The translations under genes were made by a program, and so were the position numbers. DNA of 53,524 nt from NCBI GenBank assembly GCA_964605775.1, contig CAZSDU010000021.1:1-53524 (forward strand), given 5' to 3'. Of this stretch, positions 8,887 to 16,418 are shown one piece after another. This DNA comes from CAZSDU01 sp964605775 (lineage in GTDB: Bacteria; Bacteroidota; Bacteroidia; Bacteroidales; FEN-979). Each line of letters starts with the position of its first letter. The stretch's first letter is position 1. The notes beneath the pieces were generated by a model that was given only the letters and a program-made list of their open reading frames with translations, was not told where the DNA came from and made no database searches.

Positions 8887-9894
8887 CTATTTCAGTTTTT
8901 GTATGTTGATGACATACCAGTCAAGGATGTTGATTTGTGCAGCAAAAATAGCCAGTGAAATTCCATCAGTATCAATCATCTGAATATTCTGATGTTCAAA
9001 AAGTATCTTTTTAAATGCGGAACGAATCGATTTATCCTTATTTTTCAGCATGTTAAAGGAATCCTTCTGGTAGGTATCCTGTTTTATCGTTTCTAGGTAT
9101 TTATGCGCTTTTAAAGGAGGTAAATTCAACAGGCTGGTAACTTTTTCATCAGCGGCAACAATGACCCCGGTATTATCAACAATAACAATGTCATCATTGG
9201 AATCTTTTAAATATTTGTCTGTTATAATATTGAGGGTGATATCAAGACCCGGTACACCCACCAGTTCATTGTTAAAAAAAACGGGAGCAATGGCAGAAAC
9301 CATCCACCCACGTCCGGCAGGATCAACATAAGGTTCCTTGACCCAGGTTTCTTTCTTTCCCGGATTATATTTTTCGTCGGCGAGATAATAAAAATTAAAC
9401 TCCGGAATATTCATTTTTGGCTCATACTGTATCAAGACGTCAAAGAATGGATAGATCCGGTTATAAGAATTTCTATCGTTATAATATGCCTGGGCAATTT
9501 CAGCGTTATTTTCCACCAGGTTTTTTAAAACAGTATCCAGGGGTTCCGTAAAGCAAACAATGTTGCGGATCTCTTCATTGATGGCTACATGTCCTGAAAC
9601 AAATACGGCTGCATGCCCGTCGTTTTTCACCTTATACATAACGCCTTTATCGGAAACCGCGTAAATTCCCGGATTTTTACAACGATACTCATGCTGATGC
9701 GCGTACAGGGTTTCCACTTGCTTTGCCAAACCATTTACTTTTTCTCCGATCCGCTGAAAATCTTTTTCAATTTTATCTGCCAGCTCTTTCACTTCCTGCA
9801 TTTTCTTCACTTGCTCCGCTTCACTCAGCCGTCTTTCATGATGGCAGGAAGCCATGATTATAACCATTAAAAACAGCAGCAGCCTTGTTTTCAT
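8887..9894 (-). CDS. Lipoprotein with a Cache-like sensor domain
   Basis: A 335-residue lipoprotein whose signal ends at Cys17 (LMVIIMASC). Residues of about 25-65 are charged and helical, possibly a short coiled coil. The rest resembles a dCache/PDC ligand-binding domain: a long N-terminal helix, then GRGWMVSAIAPVFFNNELVGVPGLDITL, the signature strand-turn of Cache domains, and IVDNTGVIVAADE. There is no kinase, methyl-accepting or GGDEF output. It sits directly upstream of the sensor kinase and response regulator, so a role as an accessory ligand-binding subunit of that kinase is inferred. The ligand is unknown. Free-standing Cache lipoproteins are less usual than membrane-bound Cache receptors. 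Confidence 0.7.
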   Translation of the reverse strand: MKTRLLLFLMVIIMASCHHERRLSEAEQVKKMQEVKELADKIEKDFQRIGEKVNGLAKQVETLYAHQHEYRCKNPGIYAVSDKGVMYKVKNDGHAAVFVSGHVAINEEIRNIVCFTEPLDTVLKNLVENNAEIAQAYYNDRNSYNRIYPFFDVLIQYEPKMNIPEFNFYYLADEKYNPGKKETWVKEPYVDPAGRGWMVSAIAPVFFNNELVGVPGLDITLNIITDKYLKDSNDDIVIVDNTGVIVAADEKVTSLLNLPPLKAHKYLETIKQDTYQKDSFNMLKNKDKSIRSAFKKILFEHQNIQMIDTDGISLAIFAAQINILDWYVINIQKLK

Positions 9895-9907
9895 TTTTTA
9901 CGTTCTC

Positions 9908-10834
9908 TTATTTCGAAAAACGAATATACGTACCTAAAGGCAATTTCCTTCCCTTTTTATCATAAAAAAATAATTCTCCGGATTCGGTGGTCGGATTCTG
10001 ATTAAAATGTGTTCTGATCAAACTTTCGGCCACAAGTGAAGAAAGCCCCATAGAGTATAGGCTCATGATGAAAAATCCCCGTTCGGCATCCAATAGGCTT
10101 TTGCAATGCATAACCATAGTATTAATCGAATCTTCAAGGATCCACTTTTCGCCCTCCGGTCCACGTCCATAAGCAGGGGGATCAAGAATAATCCCCTGGT
10201 ATTTATTTCCCCTTTTGACTTCCCTTTTTACAAATTTCAGGGCATCTTCCACCACCCAGTGAATCCCTTCCAATCCTGAAGATTCCATCATTTCCTTTGC
10301 CCAGTTGATAACCGGTTTAACCGAATCAACATGAACGACATCTGCTCCGGCTGCTCTTGCAGCCAGCGAAGCTCCACCAGTGTATGCAAAAAGATTCAGT
10401 ACTCTGGAGGGGGCGTTGGTGAGTTGGTGAGCTGGTGAGCTGGTAAGTTGGTGAGTTATTATATCAAAAATGTAATTCCAGTTTTCAGCTTGCTCAGGGA
10501 AAATGCCGATATGTCCGAATGCCGTCAGTCCCAGCCTGAATCTCAGGTTCATGTCGTGATAGGAATAACCGATCATCCATTGATCAGTCATTGATTTTTT
10601 CCTGATCCATTCCCCTTTTTCAAAGTTCTCTGTTTTTCCCTGAACATTCCCTTTAATACGCTTGTACCTGGCGTGTAACATCGACTCCCAGTCTGCCTCA
10701 GTCATCGCTTTGCTCCATACTGCCTGGGGTTCAGGTCGGGCAAGAATATATTTCCCGAAACGTTCGAGTTTTTCTAGCCCACCAGAGTCGATGAGTTCAT
10801 AATCCTTCCAGAATTCCGGTGAAATTATTTTCAT
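9908..10834 (-). CDS. Class I SAM-dependent RNA methyltransferase (RlmI-like)
   Basis: A 308-residue methyltransferase. The C-terminal half is a Rossmann fold with motif I (VLNLFAYTGGASL), the acidic loop (VVHVDSVK) and motif IV (ILDPPAYGRGP), as in 23S rRNA cytosine-C5 methyltransferases of the RlmI/RlmK kind. The N-terminal half has the compact arrangement of these enzymes but no obvious PUA motif, so the substrate is uncertain. Just before motif I the chain has an eight-residue repeat (HQLTSSPA, HQLTNAPS) encoded by five 8-base tandem repeats, which looks like a repeat expansion in an interdomain linker. The start overlaps the cupin stop by four bases (ATGA), showing translational coupling. 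Confidence 0.8.
   Translation of the reverse strand: MKIISPEFWKDYELIDSGGLEKLERFGKYILARPEPQAVWSKAMTEADWESMLHARYKRIKGNVQGKTENFEKGEWIRKKSMTDQWMIGYSYHDMNLRFRLGLTAFGHIGIFPEQAENWNYIFDIITHQLTSSPAHQLTNAPSRVLNLFAYTGGASLAARAAGADVVHVDSVKPVINWAKEMMESSGLEGIHWVVEDALKFVKREVKRGNKYQGIILDPPAYGRGPEGEKWILEDSINTMVMHCKSLLDAERGFFIMSLYSMGLSSLVAESLIRTHFNQNPTTESGELFFYDKKGRKLPLGTYIRFSK
10416..10455. repeat. Five tandem copies of an 8-base repeat inside a CDS
   Basis: The units are ttggtgag, ttggtgag, ctggtgag, ctggtaag and ttggtgag, back to back. Eight is not a multiple of three, so gain or loss of one unit would shift the reading frame of the methyltransferase that contains it. Only changes by three units keep frame, which matches the eight-residue period of the protein. 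Confidence 0.85.
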
Positions 10835-11160
10835 TCCGATTTTATGTCTTTGATTACGAGCAGGGAAAAATCACCGGTTCCGGAATTTTTCCAGGCTCTT
10901 TGTACCCCGGCTTTAACAAAAATACATGATTTCTCTGTGCTTTCAATAATCCTGTTTTCAAGTTCAAGAATACCACTTCCGGAAAGAATGAAAAAAATAA
11001 CATCCATAGGCTGAACATGGGGAGCCATTCCCTCTCCAGGGTGAAGCATCAATTGTATCACCTCCAGCTGAGGGGAAGAATACATTTTTCGTGCATCCAG
11101 GTCAAGCGGAATTTTAGGTGCATGGTTAAAAGTCGTAATGATAATATCCTTATCGCTCAT
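10831..11160 (-). CDS. Small cupin-domain protein
   Basis: A 109-residue single-domain cupin. The first cupin motif region reads HPGEGMAPHVQPMDVIFFILSGSGILEL and the second IFVKAGVQRAWKNSG. The metal-ligand pattern is reduced: one clear His in the first motif and none obvious in the second, so metal binding is doubtful. It follows nrfA after 18 bases and overlaps the methyltransferase start by four, so it is co-transcribed with both. A second 109-residue cupin lies on the other side of nrfHA at 15107-15436. Cupins this small are common beside redox and nitrogen-oxide genes, but their function is not settled. Confidence 0.75.
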   Translation of the reverse strand: MSDKDIIITTFNHAPKIPLDLDARKMYSSPQLEVIQLMLHPGEGMAPHVQPMDVIFFILSGSGILELENRIIESTEKSCIFVKAGVQRAWKNSGTGDFSLLVIKDIKSE

Positions 11161-11178
11161 TAAAATAGGGGTTCGGGG

Positions 11179-12690
11179 TTATTTTTTATTTCCTTTCCAT
11201 TTTGATTCCCTCTCTGCTGCTTTTTTATCCCATTCCGGCAGTACGCTTTGAATCCATTCGCTTTTTTCCTGTTGTATTTGTTTCATGGGTAAACCAAGGT
11301 ATTCCTGTGCCTTTTCTTTTGTTGAAAGATCAGGGTATTTCACCACGATATTTTTACCATGGGTTGCCAATACCCTGGCAATCATCACACGCGCCTGAGC
11401 GCTTTCAGAAATGGAAAGGCTGATAATCCTTGAAATTTCCAGGGGCGAATGAAATGAATTCCCGTGTCCGGCAGCGGCATAATCCCAATACCATTGTGCA
11501 TTTCTGATATGCTGTAACGCAGCCTCCATTTCTCCAGGGTTAGCTCCTGCATCCCAAGCGGCTTTTGCTTCAATGTGCGCCTTCACCAATTCAATTTCTG
11601 ACTGATCACGGATCTGCTTAACTTTTCGCTGGCGATCATAAACATTGTTACGAAGGGTTTTTTCGCTTTCGCGGTGACAAACCTGACAGTTACCTGAAAT
11701 ATTGCTTAACGGACTTGTGATTTGATGACTGGTGAATTTTTGCCCTCCCTCCTTCACGTAGGGCATATGGCAATCGGCACAGGCCACCCCGCGCTGGGCA
11801 TGGATCCCGGTAAGGTAGATCTCATAGTCGGGGTGCTGCGCTTTGAGGATCGGAGTCCTGCTCAGCTGATGGGTGAAGTCGGTAAAACCGATCTTGTTGT
11901 AGTATTTCAGGGCCGAATCAGCCGTTGTTCCATGATGCCAGGGAAAGGTAAGATAAGAGACATCCTTTGCATCCTCCCGCTTGTTATCAAAATAATACTC
12001 CACATGACACTGTGCACAAACCAGGGAGCGCATTTCCTGATGGCTGGCCTGGGATATATCTTTCCCCATAGCATGAAACCCTTCAACCAAAGCGGGACGG
12101 GTAATGCGAAGATCCATGGTTTTCGGATCATGGCAGTCGGCACATCCGATATAATTTACCACTTCTGGGCCTTTTGCTGCCCATTTCCCGCTGTAAAAAT
12201 CCTTCGGGCCCATTTTCTCCATCAGCCTTGGCACGTCAGGACTCTTGCATGTCCAGCAGGTGGCCGGCTGTGGACCATCATCGGGGCCTGTCGGGGTGCC
12301 CGTGCGTAGCGTGTTACGGATGTCGGTAATGGCATAAAAGTGGCCGCGCGGGGTACTGTAATCCTTCGAAAAAGCATATCCCGCCCACAGAACCACCATC
12401 CGGGGATCACGTTCCAGCGCATCGGTAAAACCGTTCCCGTTCGATTCACTCCTGAACGAAGTGTCGGCGGTTTTCAGGTAACTCTGGTACTCCCGAGGGA
12501 AATTCTCGCCCCACAATTCATTCCTGGGTTCATATTCATTGAGCTCAACCCTGGGTTTATATACATACTCCTTTTCAGCCCTCCGTTCAGTTATGGAGGA
12601 GGCCAGCAACCCAAGGAAAAAAACAACAACCATGGTTCCGAAAAACAAGGTCCAGTTTTTCCAGGATGCACGCTTGCTCGATGTTGTCAT
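11179..12690 (-). CDS. nrfA: Ammonia-forming cytochrome c nitrite reductase NrfA
   Basis: The pentaheme catalytic subunit that reduces nitrite to ammonium with six electrons in the periplasm (EC 1.7.2.2). The catalytic heme has the lysine-ligated motif CWTCK (residues 145-149). The four bis-His hemes are at CADCH (183-187), CAQCH (225-229), CADCH (304-308) and CQVCH (335-339). HVEYYF after the third motif and GIHAQRGVACADCH supply the conserved active-site Tyr and His region. A single hydrophobic segment at about 14-32 has no clear cleavage site and may act as an uncleaved anchor. At 503 residues it has the family's usual length. nrfH lies 21 bases upstream on the same strand. Confidence 0.97.
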   Translation of the reverse strand: MTTSSKRASWKNWTLFFGTMVVVFFLGLLASSITERRAEKEYVYKPRVELNEYEPRNELWGENFPREYQSYLKTADTSFRSESNGNGFTDALERDPRMVVLWAGYAFSKDYSTPRGHFYAITDIRNTLRTGTPTGPDDGPQPATCWTCKSPDVPRLMEKMGPKDFYSGKWAAKGPEVVNYIGCADCHDPKTMDLRITRPALVEGFHAMGKDISQASHQEMRSLVCAQCHVEYYFDNKREDAKDVSYLTFPWHHGTTADSALKYYNKIGFTDFTHQLSRTPILKAQHPDYEIYLTGIHAQRGVACADCHMPYVKEGGQKFTSHQITSPLSNISGNCQVCHRESEKTLRNNVYDRQRKVKQIRDQSEIELVKAHIEAKAAWDAGANPGEMEAALQHIRNAQWYWDYAAAGHGNSFHSPLEISRIISLSISESAQARVMIARVLATHGKNIVVKYPDLSTKEKAQEYLGLPMKQIQQEKSEWIQSVLPEWDKKAAERESKWKGNKK

Positions 12691-12711
12691 ATGAAAATGT
12701 TTAATGTTTTT

Positions 12712-13314
12712 CTATTCTTCATCTTTCTCCTCCTTTTCATCCCGTTCATCCCTTTCAGTCCGGCTTTCAATCCTTGTCTTTACCAGGGCATTGGGGGTGG
12801 AAGATAACCCGTTGACCCTGCTGTGGGGAGTCTCCCTGTGACAATCAAGGCAATTTCTTTCCTGTAATCGGTTATGATAAACCGGAAGAACACTTCCAAG
12901 GTGCCCCATCCCAACCATCTGCTCATGACAACGGATACAATTTGATTGGACCACTTTTTTCCCCGCATCCAAAATATATATCACCTGGGGTTCTTTCCTT
13001 AAGGTAAAGATTGTGGCATGCCTCAGTCCGTCATGAGCTTTGAAATAGTATTTATGAAAAAAGTTGTCGTGAGGGACATGGCAATCGTTGCAATGAGCCA
13101 CGTTTCTATGTGAGCTGTGTGCCCAGTCGTAAAACTGGGGATTCATTACATGACAATTAATGCAAGTTTCGGGTTGATCCGACAGGTATGACGGGGCTTT
13201 TGAAATATATACAGCATAAGCCCCCAAACCAAAAAAAATGCCCATAAGCACAGCAACAGTACTTCTCCATTGTTCAGGGGGAACAAGCCACCGTATCACT
13301 TTTCTAATCGCCAT
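12712..13314 (-). CDS. nrfH: NrfH, tetraheme quinol dehydrogenase (NapC/NirT family)
   Basis: The membrane-anchored small subunit that oxidises menaquinol and passes electrons to NrfA. A single N-terminal TM helix (about residues 17-37) precedes four heme motifs: CINCH (51-55), CNDCH (75-79), CIRCH (126-130) and CLDCH (155-159). The CxxCHVMNP segment after the first heme is characteristic of NrfH, where a Met or nearby residue ligates heme 1. Residues 182-200 form an unusual tail of almost only Glu, Asp, Lys and Arg, not expected in the family. It is the first gene of a seven-gene minus-strand run. The 232-base gap upstream separates it from the DUF438 gene and probably holds its promoter. 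Confidence 0.95.
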   Translation of the reverse strand: MAIRKVIRWLVPPEQWRSTVAVLMGIFFGLGAYAVYISKAPSYLSDQPETCINCHVMNPQFYDWAHSSHRNVAHCNDCHVPHDNFFHKYYFKAHDGLRHATIFTLRKEPQVIYILDAGKKVVQSNCIRCHEQMVGMGHLGSVLPVYHNRLQERNCLDCHRETPHSRVNGLSSTPNALVKTRIESRTERDERDEKEEKDEE

Positions 13315-13442
13315 CTACCAATAAAAATTCCTGTAATACTGACCCTCTTCGAATGAATCACCACCCAGAAAATGTCATCCAGCCTGGCTTAACATAACTC
13401 ACAACAATAGGCCATAACCGTTAGAATTTACCTAGGATATTA

Positions 13443-13450
13443 CAAATATA
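13443..13450 (-). promoter_or_regulatory. Candidate -7 box for the nrfHA transcript
   Basis: Read on the minus strand this is TATATTTG, a full match to TAnnTTTG, about 128 bases before the nrfH start. No -33 TTG lies 19-21 bases upstream, so activation by a regulator would be needed. The surrounding 232-base gap has no other obvious gene. A half-site like the flanking Rrf2 operators (aggta) occurs at about 13430-13434 on the minus strand, but it has no symmetric partner. Confidence 0.35.
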
Positions 13451-13546
13451 TGATTTCTTATATTCTGCTCCTAAATTCTTCTATAATTTTATAACCAATA
13501 GAAATGTTATGTGTCTTTTTTTTGGGAATGGCCCGGATGGACAGAT

Positions 13547-15103
13547 TTATCGCTTTTTAAAGAAAGCATGAAACATCCCATCGGGTCCGCTGGCGGAATG
13601 GGTTTCAAATCCTGAGGCGGCCATCTTTTCTATCATGGGCGCCGGCGGAAAGGGGGTGATGATCTCGAAGATCTCACCGGAGTTCAGGGCAGCACACTGC
13701 TGCTGTACCATTTCCAGCGGATGCATGCCCTCGGCCAGCAGGGGTCGGGCATCGAAAGTGGTTTTTATGCGGCTCATTTCAAGCCATTGTGGTCCGTTCA
13801 TCTTGATATCAGGTTTAGATTGTTCATTTGTATGCACTGAATGCTGACCAGGGTTTCCTTTGCCTTCGCCTTTTACGCGGTAACTGAGCAACCGCTGATC
13901 ACCTGCAAGGGCCCTTTTCTCGGTCAGTTCCTGCGACATCTCGAGGGTACCAAGGTATTCGCCTTTCTCGTTCCGAAGAGCGAAATATTCAATGTGTATG
14001 AACTTTCCTCCCATCTGGATCCAGAAAGGAGCACTATCCGCTTTCCCGCTTTTGAAATCTCCGATAATCTGATCAACGATGTGAACGCTTGAGGGAGGAT
14101 GGCACATGCGAACGTCGCGTCCGAGGATCGCCCGGTTGCGGTCGAAAATACGATCCTTCCCCTGGGAAAAGTATTTCACCTTGTCGTTCCTGTCGACGAA
14201 GGTGATGTCGACCGGAAGGGTGTTGAGGATCGCCAGTAGTTCCTCTGAGCTGAATTTGCCGCTCGGGAGGTTTACGTTTCCCTCTTCGGCCGAAGTTTCT
14301 TGGACCGTCTCGATGTCCGCAGGTTTCCAGCTGATTCTCGGGTCATACAAACAGTAACCGATTTCGTTCGTCTGCCTGTAGATTTCGTACCAGTCGGTCT
14401 CGGTCAGTTTGTCGAGGGTCATGGGGAAGAGGATCTCCTCCTCCTTCATGATCATGTCGGTGACGGCCTTCACAGCCGGCTGCAGATGCAGTTCGATTTT
14501 CATCTGCATCATGTTTGCGGTGAAGTCGCCGGGCCTGTTCAGGGCGTTGATGGCGTTCCTGAGCAGGTCGCGGGTTTCGTCATGCTTTCCCCACATCACC
14601 TTAGGGGGACCAGTGATCCCGTATCTTTCGAGGAAAGGGAACAATAAGTTTTCTTTGCGCCGATAGTGCTTGTCAACATCCATAAAGCTGTTGAAGTGAC
14701 CTTTGATGCTGTTGATGTACCTGCTGGCTTCCGGCTCGGTCATTTCGGTCTCCACACGGCTGAAAAGTCCCTGAAGTTCGGCTGCAACCTTCGAAAGTTC
14801 CCGGTTTTCCTGTTTGAAGGTATCAACCGGATGACCAGGGGCTACGATTTTCATCCCGGCGAGGTCGATATGGCCTTCCAGTGCCTGAGTGTGTACATCG
14901 CACAGGTGTAGTACCTCCTCCTCTGGAAGTCCTTCGCTGATCAGCTCCTGTTCAACCTCTACGATAAGACCGTACGGGACTTTCGACATGATTTCGACCA
15001 GGCGGGCTTTCACCGCCTCCGGGGCCACCCCTTCGTGCAGTTGAAGGATCATGTGCTTGAGCAAATCCTTTTTCTCCTGCGAGTTGTTGATAAGTTCGCT
15101 CAT
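13547..15103 (-). CDS. DUF438-hemerythrin-PAS-DUF2249 protein, putative NO/O2 sensor
   Basis: A soluble 518-residue multidomain protein. Residues 1-90 match DUF438 (LLKHMILQLHEGV, LISEGLPEEEVLHLCDVH). Residues of about 100-255 form a hemerythrin-like HHE region with HFNSFMDVDKHYRRKENLLFPFLE, WGKHDETRDLL and KEEEILFP as His/Glu di-iron ligand candidates. Residues of about 285-400 look like PAS (VDRNDKVKYFSQGKDRIF, GRDVRMCHPP). The last 80 (LDARPLLAEGMHPLE-like to the C-terminus) resemble DUF2249. There is no kinase or DNA-binding output. It follows the small cupin after three bases, downstream of the Rrf2 regulator, as in nitrosative-stress clusters. A role in binding or sensing NO or O2 is inferred. 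The coding sequence is visibly more GC-rich than most of the window. Confidence 0.85.
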   Translation of the reverse strand: MSELINNSQEKKDLLKHMILQLHEGVAPEAVKARLVEIMSKVPYGLIVEVEQELISEGLPEEEVLHLCDVHTQALEGHIDLAGMKIVAPGHPVDTFKQENRELSKVAAELQGLFSRVETEMTEPEASRYINSIKGHFNSFMDVDKHYRRKENLLFPFLERYGITGPPKVMWGKHDETRDLLRNAINALNRPGDFTANMMQMKIELHLQPAVKAVTDMIMKEEEILFPMTLDKLTETDWYEIYRQTNEIGYCLYDPRISWKPADIETVQETSAEEGNVNLPSGKFSSEELLAILNTLPVDITFVDRNDKVKYFSQGKDRIFDRNRAILGRDVRMCHPPSSVHIVDQIIGDFKSGKADSAPFWIQMGGKFIHIEYFALRNEKGEYLGTLEMSQELTEKRALAGDQRLLSYRVKGEGKGNPGQHSVHTNEQSKPDIKMNGPQWLEMSRIKTTFDARPLLAEGMHPLEMVQQQCAALNSGEIFEIITPFPPAPMIEKMAASGFETHSASGPDGMFHAFFKKR

Positions 15104-15106
15104 GGT

Positions 15107-15436
15107 TTATCCTTTTATCATTGTTAATACCATTTTAAATTTTTCCACCGCATTGACGGCATGGGGGATGCCGGCAGGCATGATGATCGCATCGCCTGTA
15201 CCCAGGTTGTACGACACCTCGCGGATCACGATTTCCGCGTTGCCCTCGATTACCTGCACCATGGCTTCGAAAGGCGCTGAGTGAGTGCTAAGCCGCTGAC
15301 CTTTATCGAACGAGAACAGGGTCACTGTCCCCACCGGGCGATCAATCACCCGTTTGCTGATGATCCCTTCGGAAGAATAATCCACCTTTTCGGGAAACCT
15401 GAACACGTAGGAGTGTTCGAATAACGCTTTTTCCAT
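15107..15436 (-). CDS. Small cupin-domain protein (NO-cluster member)
   Basis: A 109-residue cupin with clearer motifs than its counterpart at 10831. It has FDKGQRLSTHSAPFEAMVQVIEGNAEIVI (first motif) and GDAIIMPAGIPHAVNAVEKFKMVLTMIKG (second motif), giving His ligands in both. It lies three bases before the DUF438 gene and 25 bases after the ferredoxin-like gene, so it is part of the same transcript. Cupins in this position recur in Rrf2-controlled nitrosative and oxidative stress clusters of anaerobes. The substrate is unknown. Confidence 0.85.
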   Translation of the reverse strand: MEKALFEHSYVFRFPEKVDYSSEGIISKRVIDRPVGTVTLFSFDKGQRLSTHSAPFEAMVQVIEGNAEIVIREVSYNLGTGDAIIMPAGIPHAVNAVEKFKMVLTMIKG

Positions 15437-15461
15437 AATTTTACTTTTATATTATTGTTCT

Positions 15462-16367
15462 TTATATCCAAACATCTTCCAGTACTTCTCCCTGAATGCT
15501 AATAATGGAGCGCTTGATGGGAACATTCCGTCCCGACTGCGTTCGGGCCTTCTGTGCCATCTGGAGCAAACCTCCGCAACAAGGAACCTCCATCATGACT
15601 ACGTTGAGTGAATTGATCTTTGCCTCAGCAATCATGGAAGTGAGCTTCTGTAAATATGATTCCTGATTGATGTCTAGCTTGGGACAGGCGATGGCCAGCG
15701 ATTTACCGCGGAGGTAGTTCGCATGGAAACTACCCATTGCAAAGGCGGCGCAGTCAGCAGCCAAAACCACGTCAGCATTCTTGAAATAGGAAGCCTGAGG
15801 GTTCAACAGGTGAAGCTGAACGGGCCACTGTCGGAGTTCTGAGGGGGCGCTGGCCGCGGAAACAGCCTGCGCGGCAGCTACTGCAACAGCCTCCTGATCA
15901 ATCCTGAAATCCTGTTCCATGGAGCCGGAACAACCACAACCGTTGTGTGCAGGCGCTTCTTTCCTGGCATCCTGAATGTTTGCTAAAGGCACCCCTGCCC
16001 TGCTCTGCTCTTTTTCTGGAGTCATATCGATGTTGTTTTCTTTTAAATAACTGATGGCCTGGTTTAAAAATTCGGTTTCGTTGTGATCGCGCAGGTGCTC
16101 AAGATGGGCCAGGATGGTGTTGCGGCCCTTGGTCACCATAAGTTCCATCACCTTATACTCATCGTAAGGTTCTGCTTCTCGCTCGATGATTTCGATCGCT
16201 CCTTCGGGGCAATACCCCAGACAAGCTCCCAGCCCGTCACAGAAAAGATCGCTGACCAGCCTTGCTTTTCCGTCAACTACCTTTAATGCCCCTTCATGGC
16301 AATTCGGAATGCACAACCCGCATCCATTGCATTTTTCGTCGTCAATCTGAATGATTTGTCGTTTCAT
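15462..16367 (-). CDS. 4Fe-4S dicluster ferredoxin-domain protein
   Basis: A 301-residue soluble protein. The N-terminus is a two-cluster ferredoxin domain: CNGCGLCIPNC (about residues 13-23) and the degenerate second motif FCDGLGACLGYCPEGAI. A Gly/Cys patch (HNGCGCSG) lies near residue 145. The C-terminal half (about 175-301) contains DVVLAADCAAFAMGSF, SLAIACPKLD and VVMMEVPCCGGLL, Cys-rich segments that could hold a further metal site. It is placed between the Rrf2 repressor and the cupin/DUF438 genes, with an operator-like palindrome 18 bases before its start. This architecture commonly accompanies hcp or nrf genes. An electron-transfer role in NO or nitrite detoxification is inferred. Confidence 0.85.
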   Translation of the reverse strand: MKRQIIQIDDEKCNGCGLCIPNCHEGALKVVDGKARLVSDLFCDGLGACLGYCPEGAIEIIEREAEPYDEYKVMELMVTKGRNTILAHLEHLRDHNETEFLNQAISYLKENNIDMTPEKEQSRAGVPLANIQDARKEAPAHNGCGCSGSMEQDFRIDQEAVAVAAAQAVSAASAPSELRQWPVQLHLLNPQASYFKNADVVLAADCAAFAMGSFHANYLRGKSLAIACPKLDINQESYLQKLTSMIAEAKINSLNVVMMEVPCCGGLLQMAQKARTQSGRNVPIKRSIISIQGEVLEDVWI

Positions 16368-16385
16368 ATATTATATTATGTATTT

Positions 16386-16401
16386 AGGTATTGATTTACC
16401 T
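16386..16401. promoter_or_regulatory. Operator-like palindrome before the ferredoxin gene
   Basis: AGGTATTGATTTACCT has AGGTA and TACCT arms around six bases. It lies 18 bases upstream of the ferredoxin-like gene and shares the half-site AGGTATT with the site at 16829-16843 in front of the Rrf2 gene. It resembles NsrR-type operators (AGGTATTT-like half-sites). Binding by the adjacent Rrf2 protein is inferred. Confidence 0.5.
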
Positions 16402-16418
16402 TTTATAGATTAAAAAAA

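Noticed and set aside
12244..12258. CWTCK in NrfA instead of CxxCH
   Set aside because: Lysine ligation of the catalytic heme is the normal NrfA feature.
11722..12309. Open frame of 195 codons on the plus strand across nrfA
   Set aside because: It is antisense to a gene with all five heme motifs in the correct order and has no recognisable content, so it is a shadow of GC-rich coding sequence.
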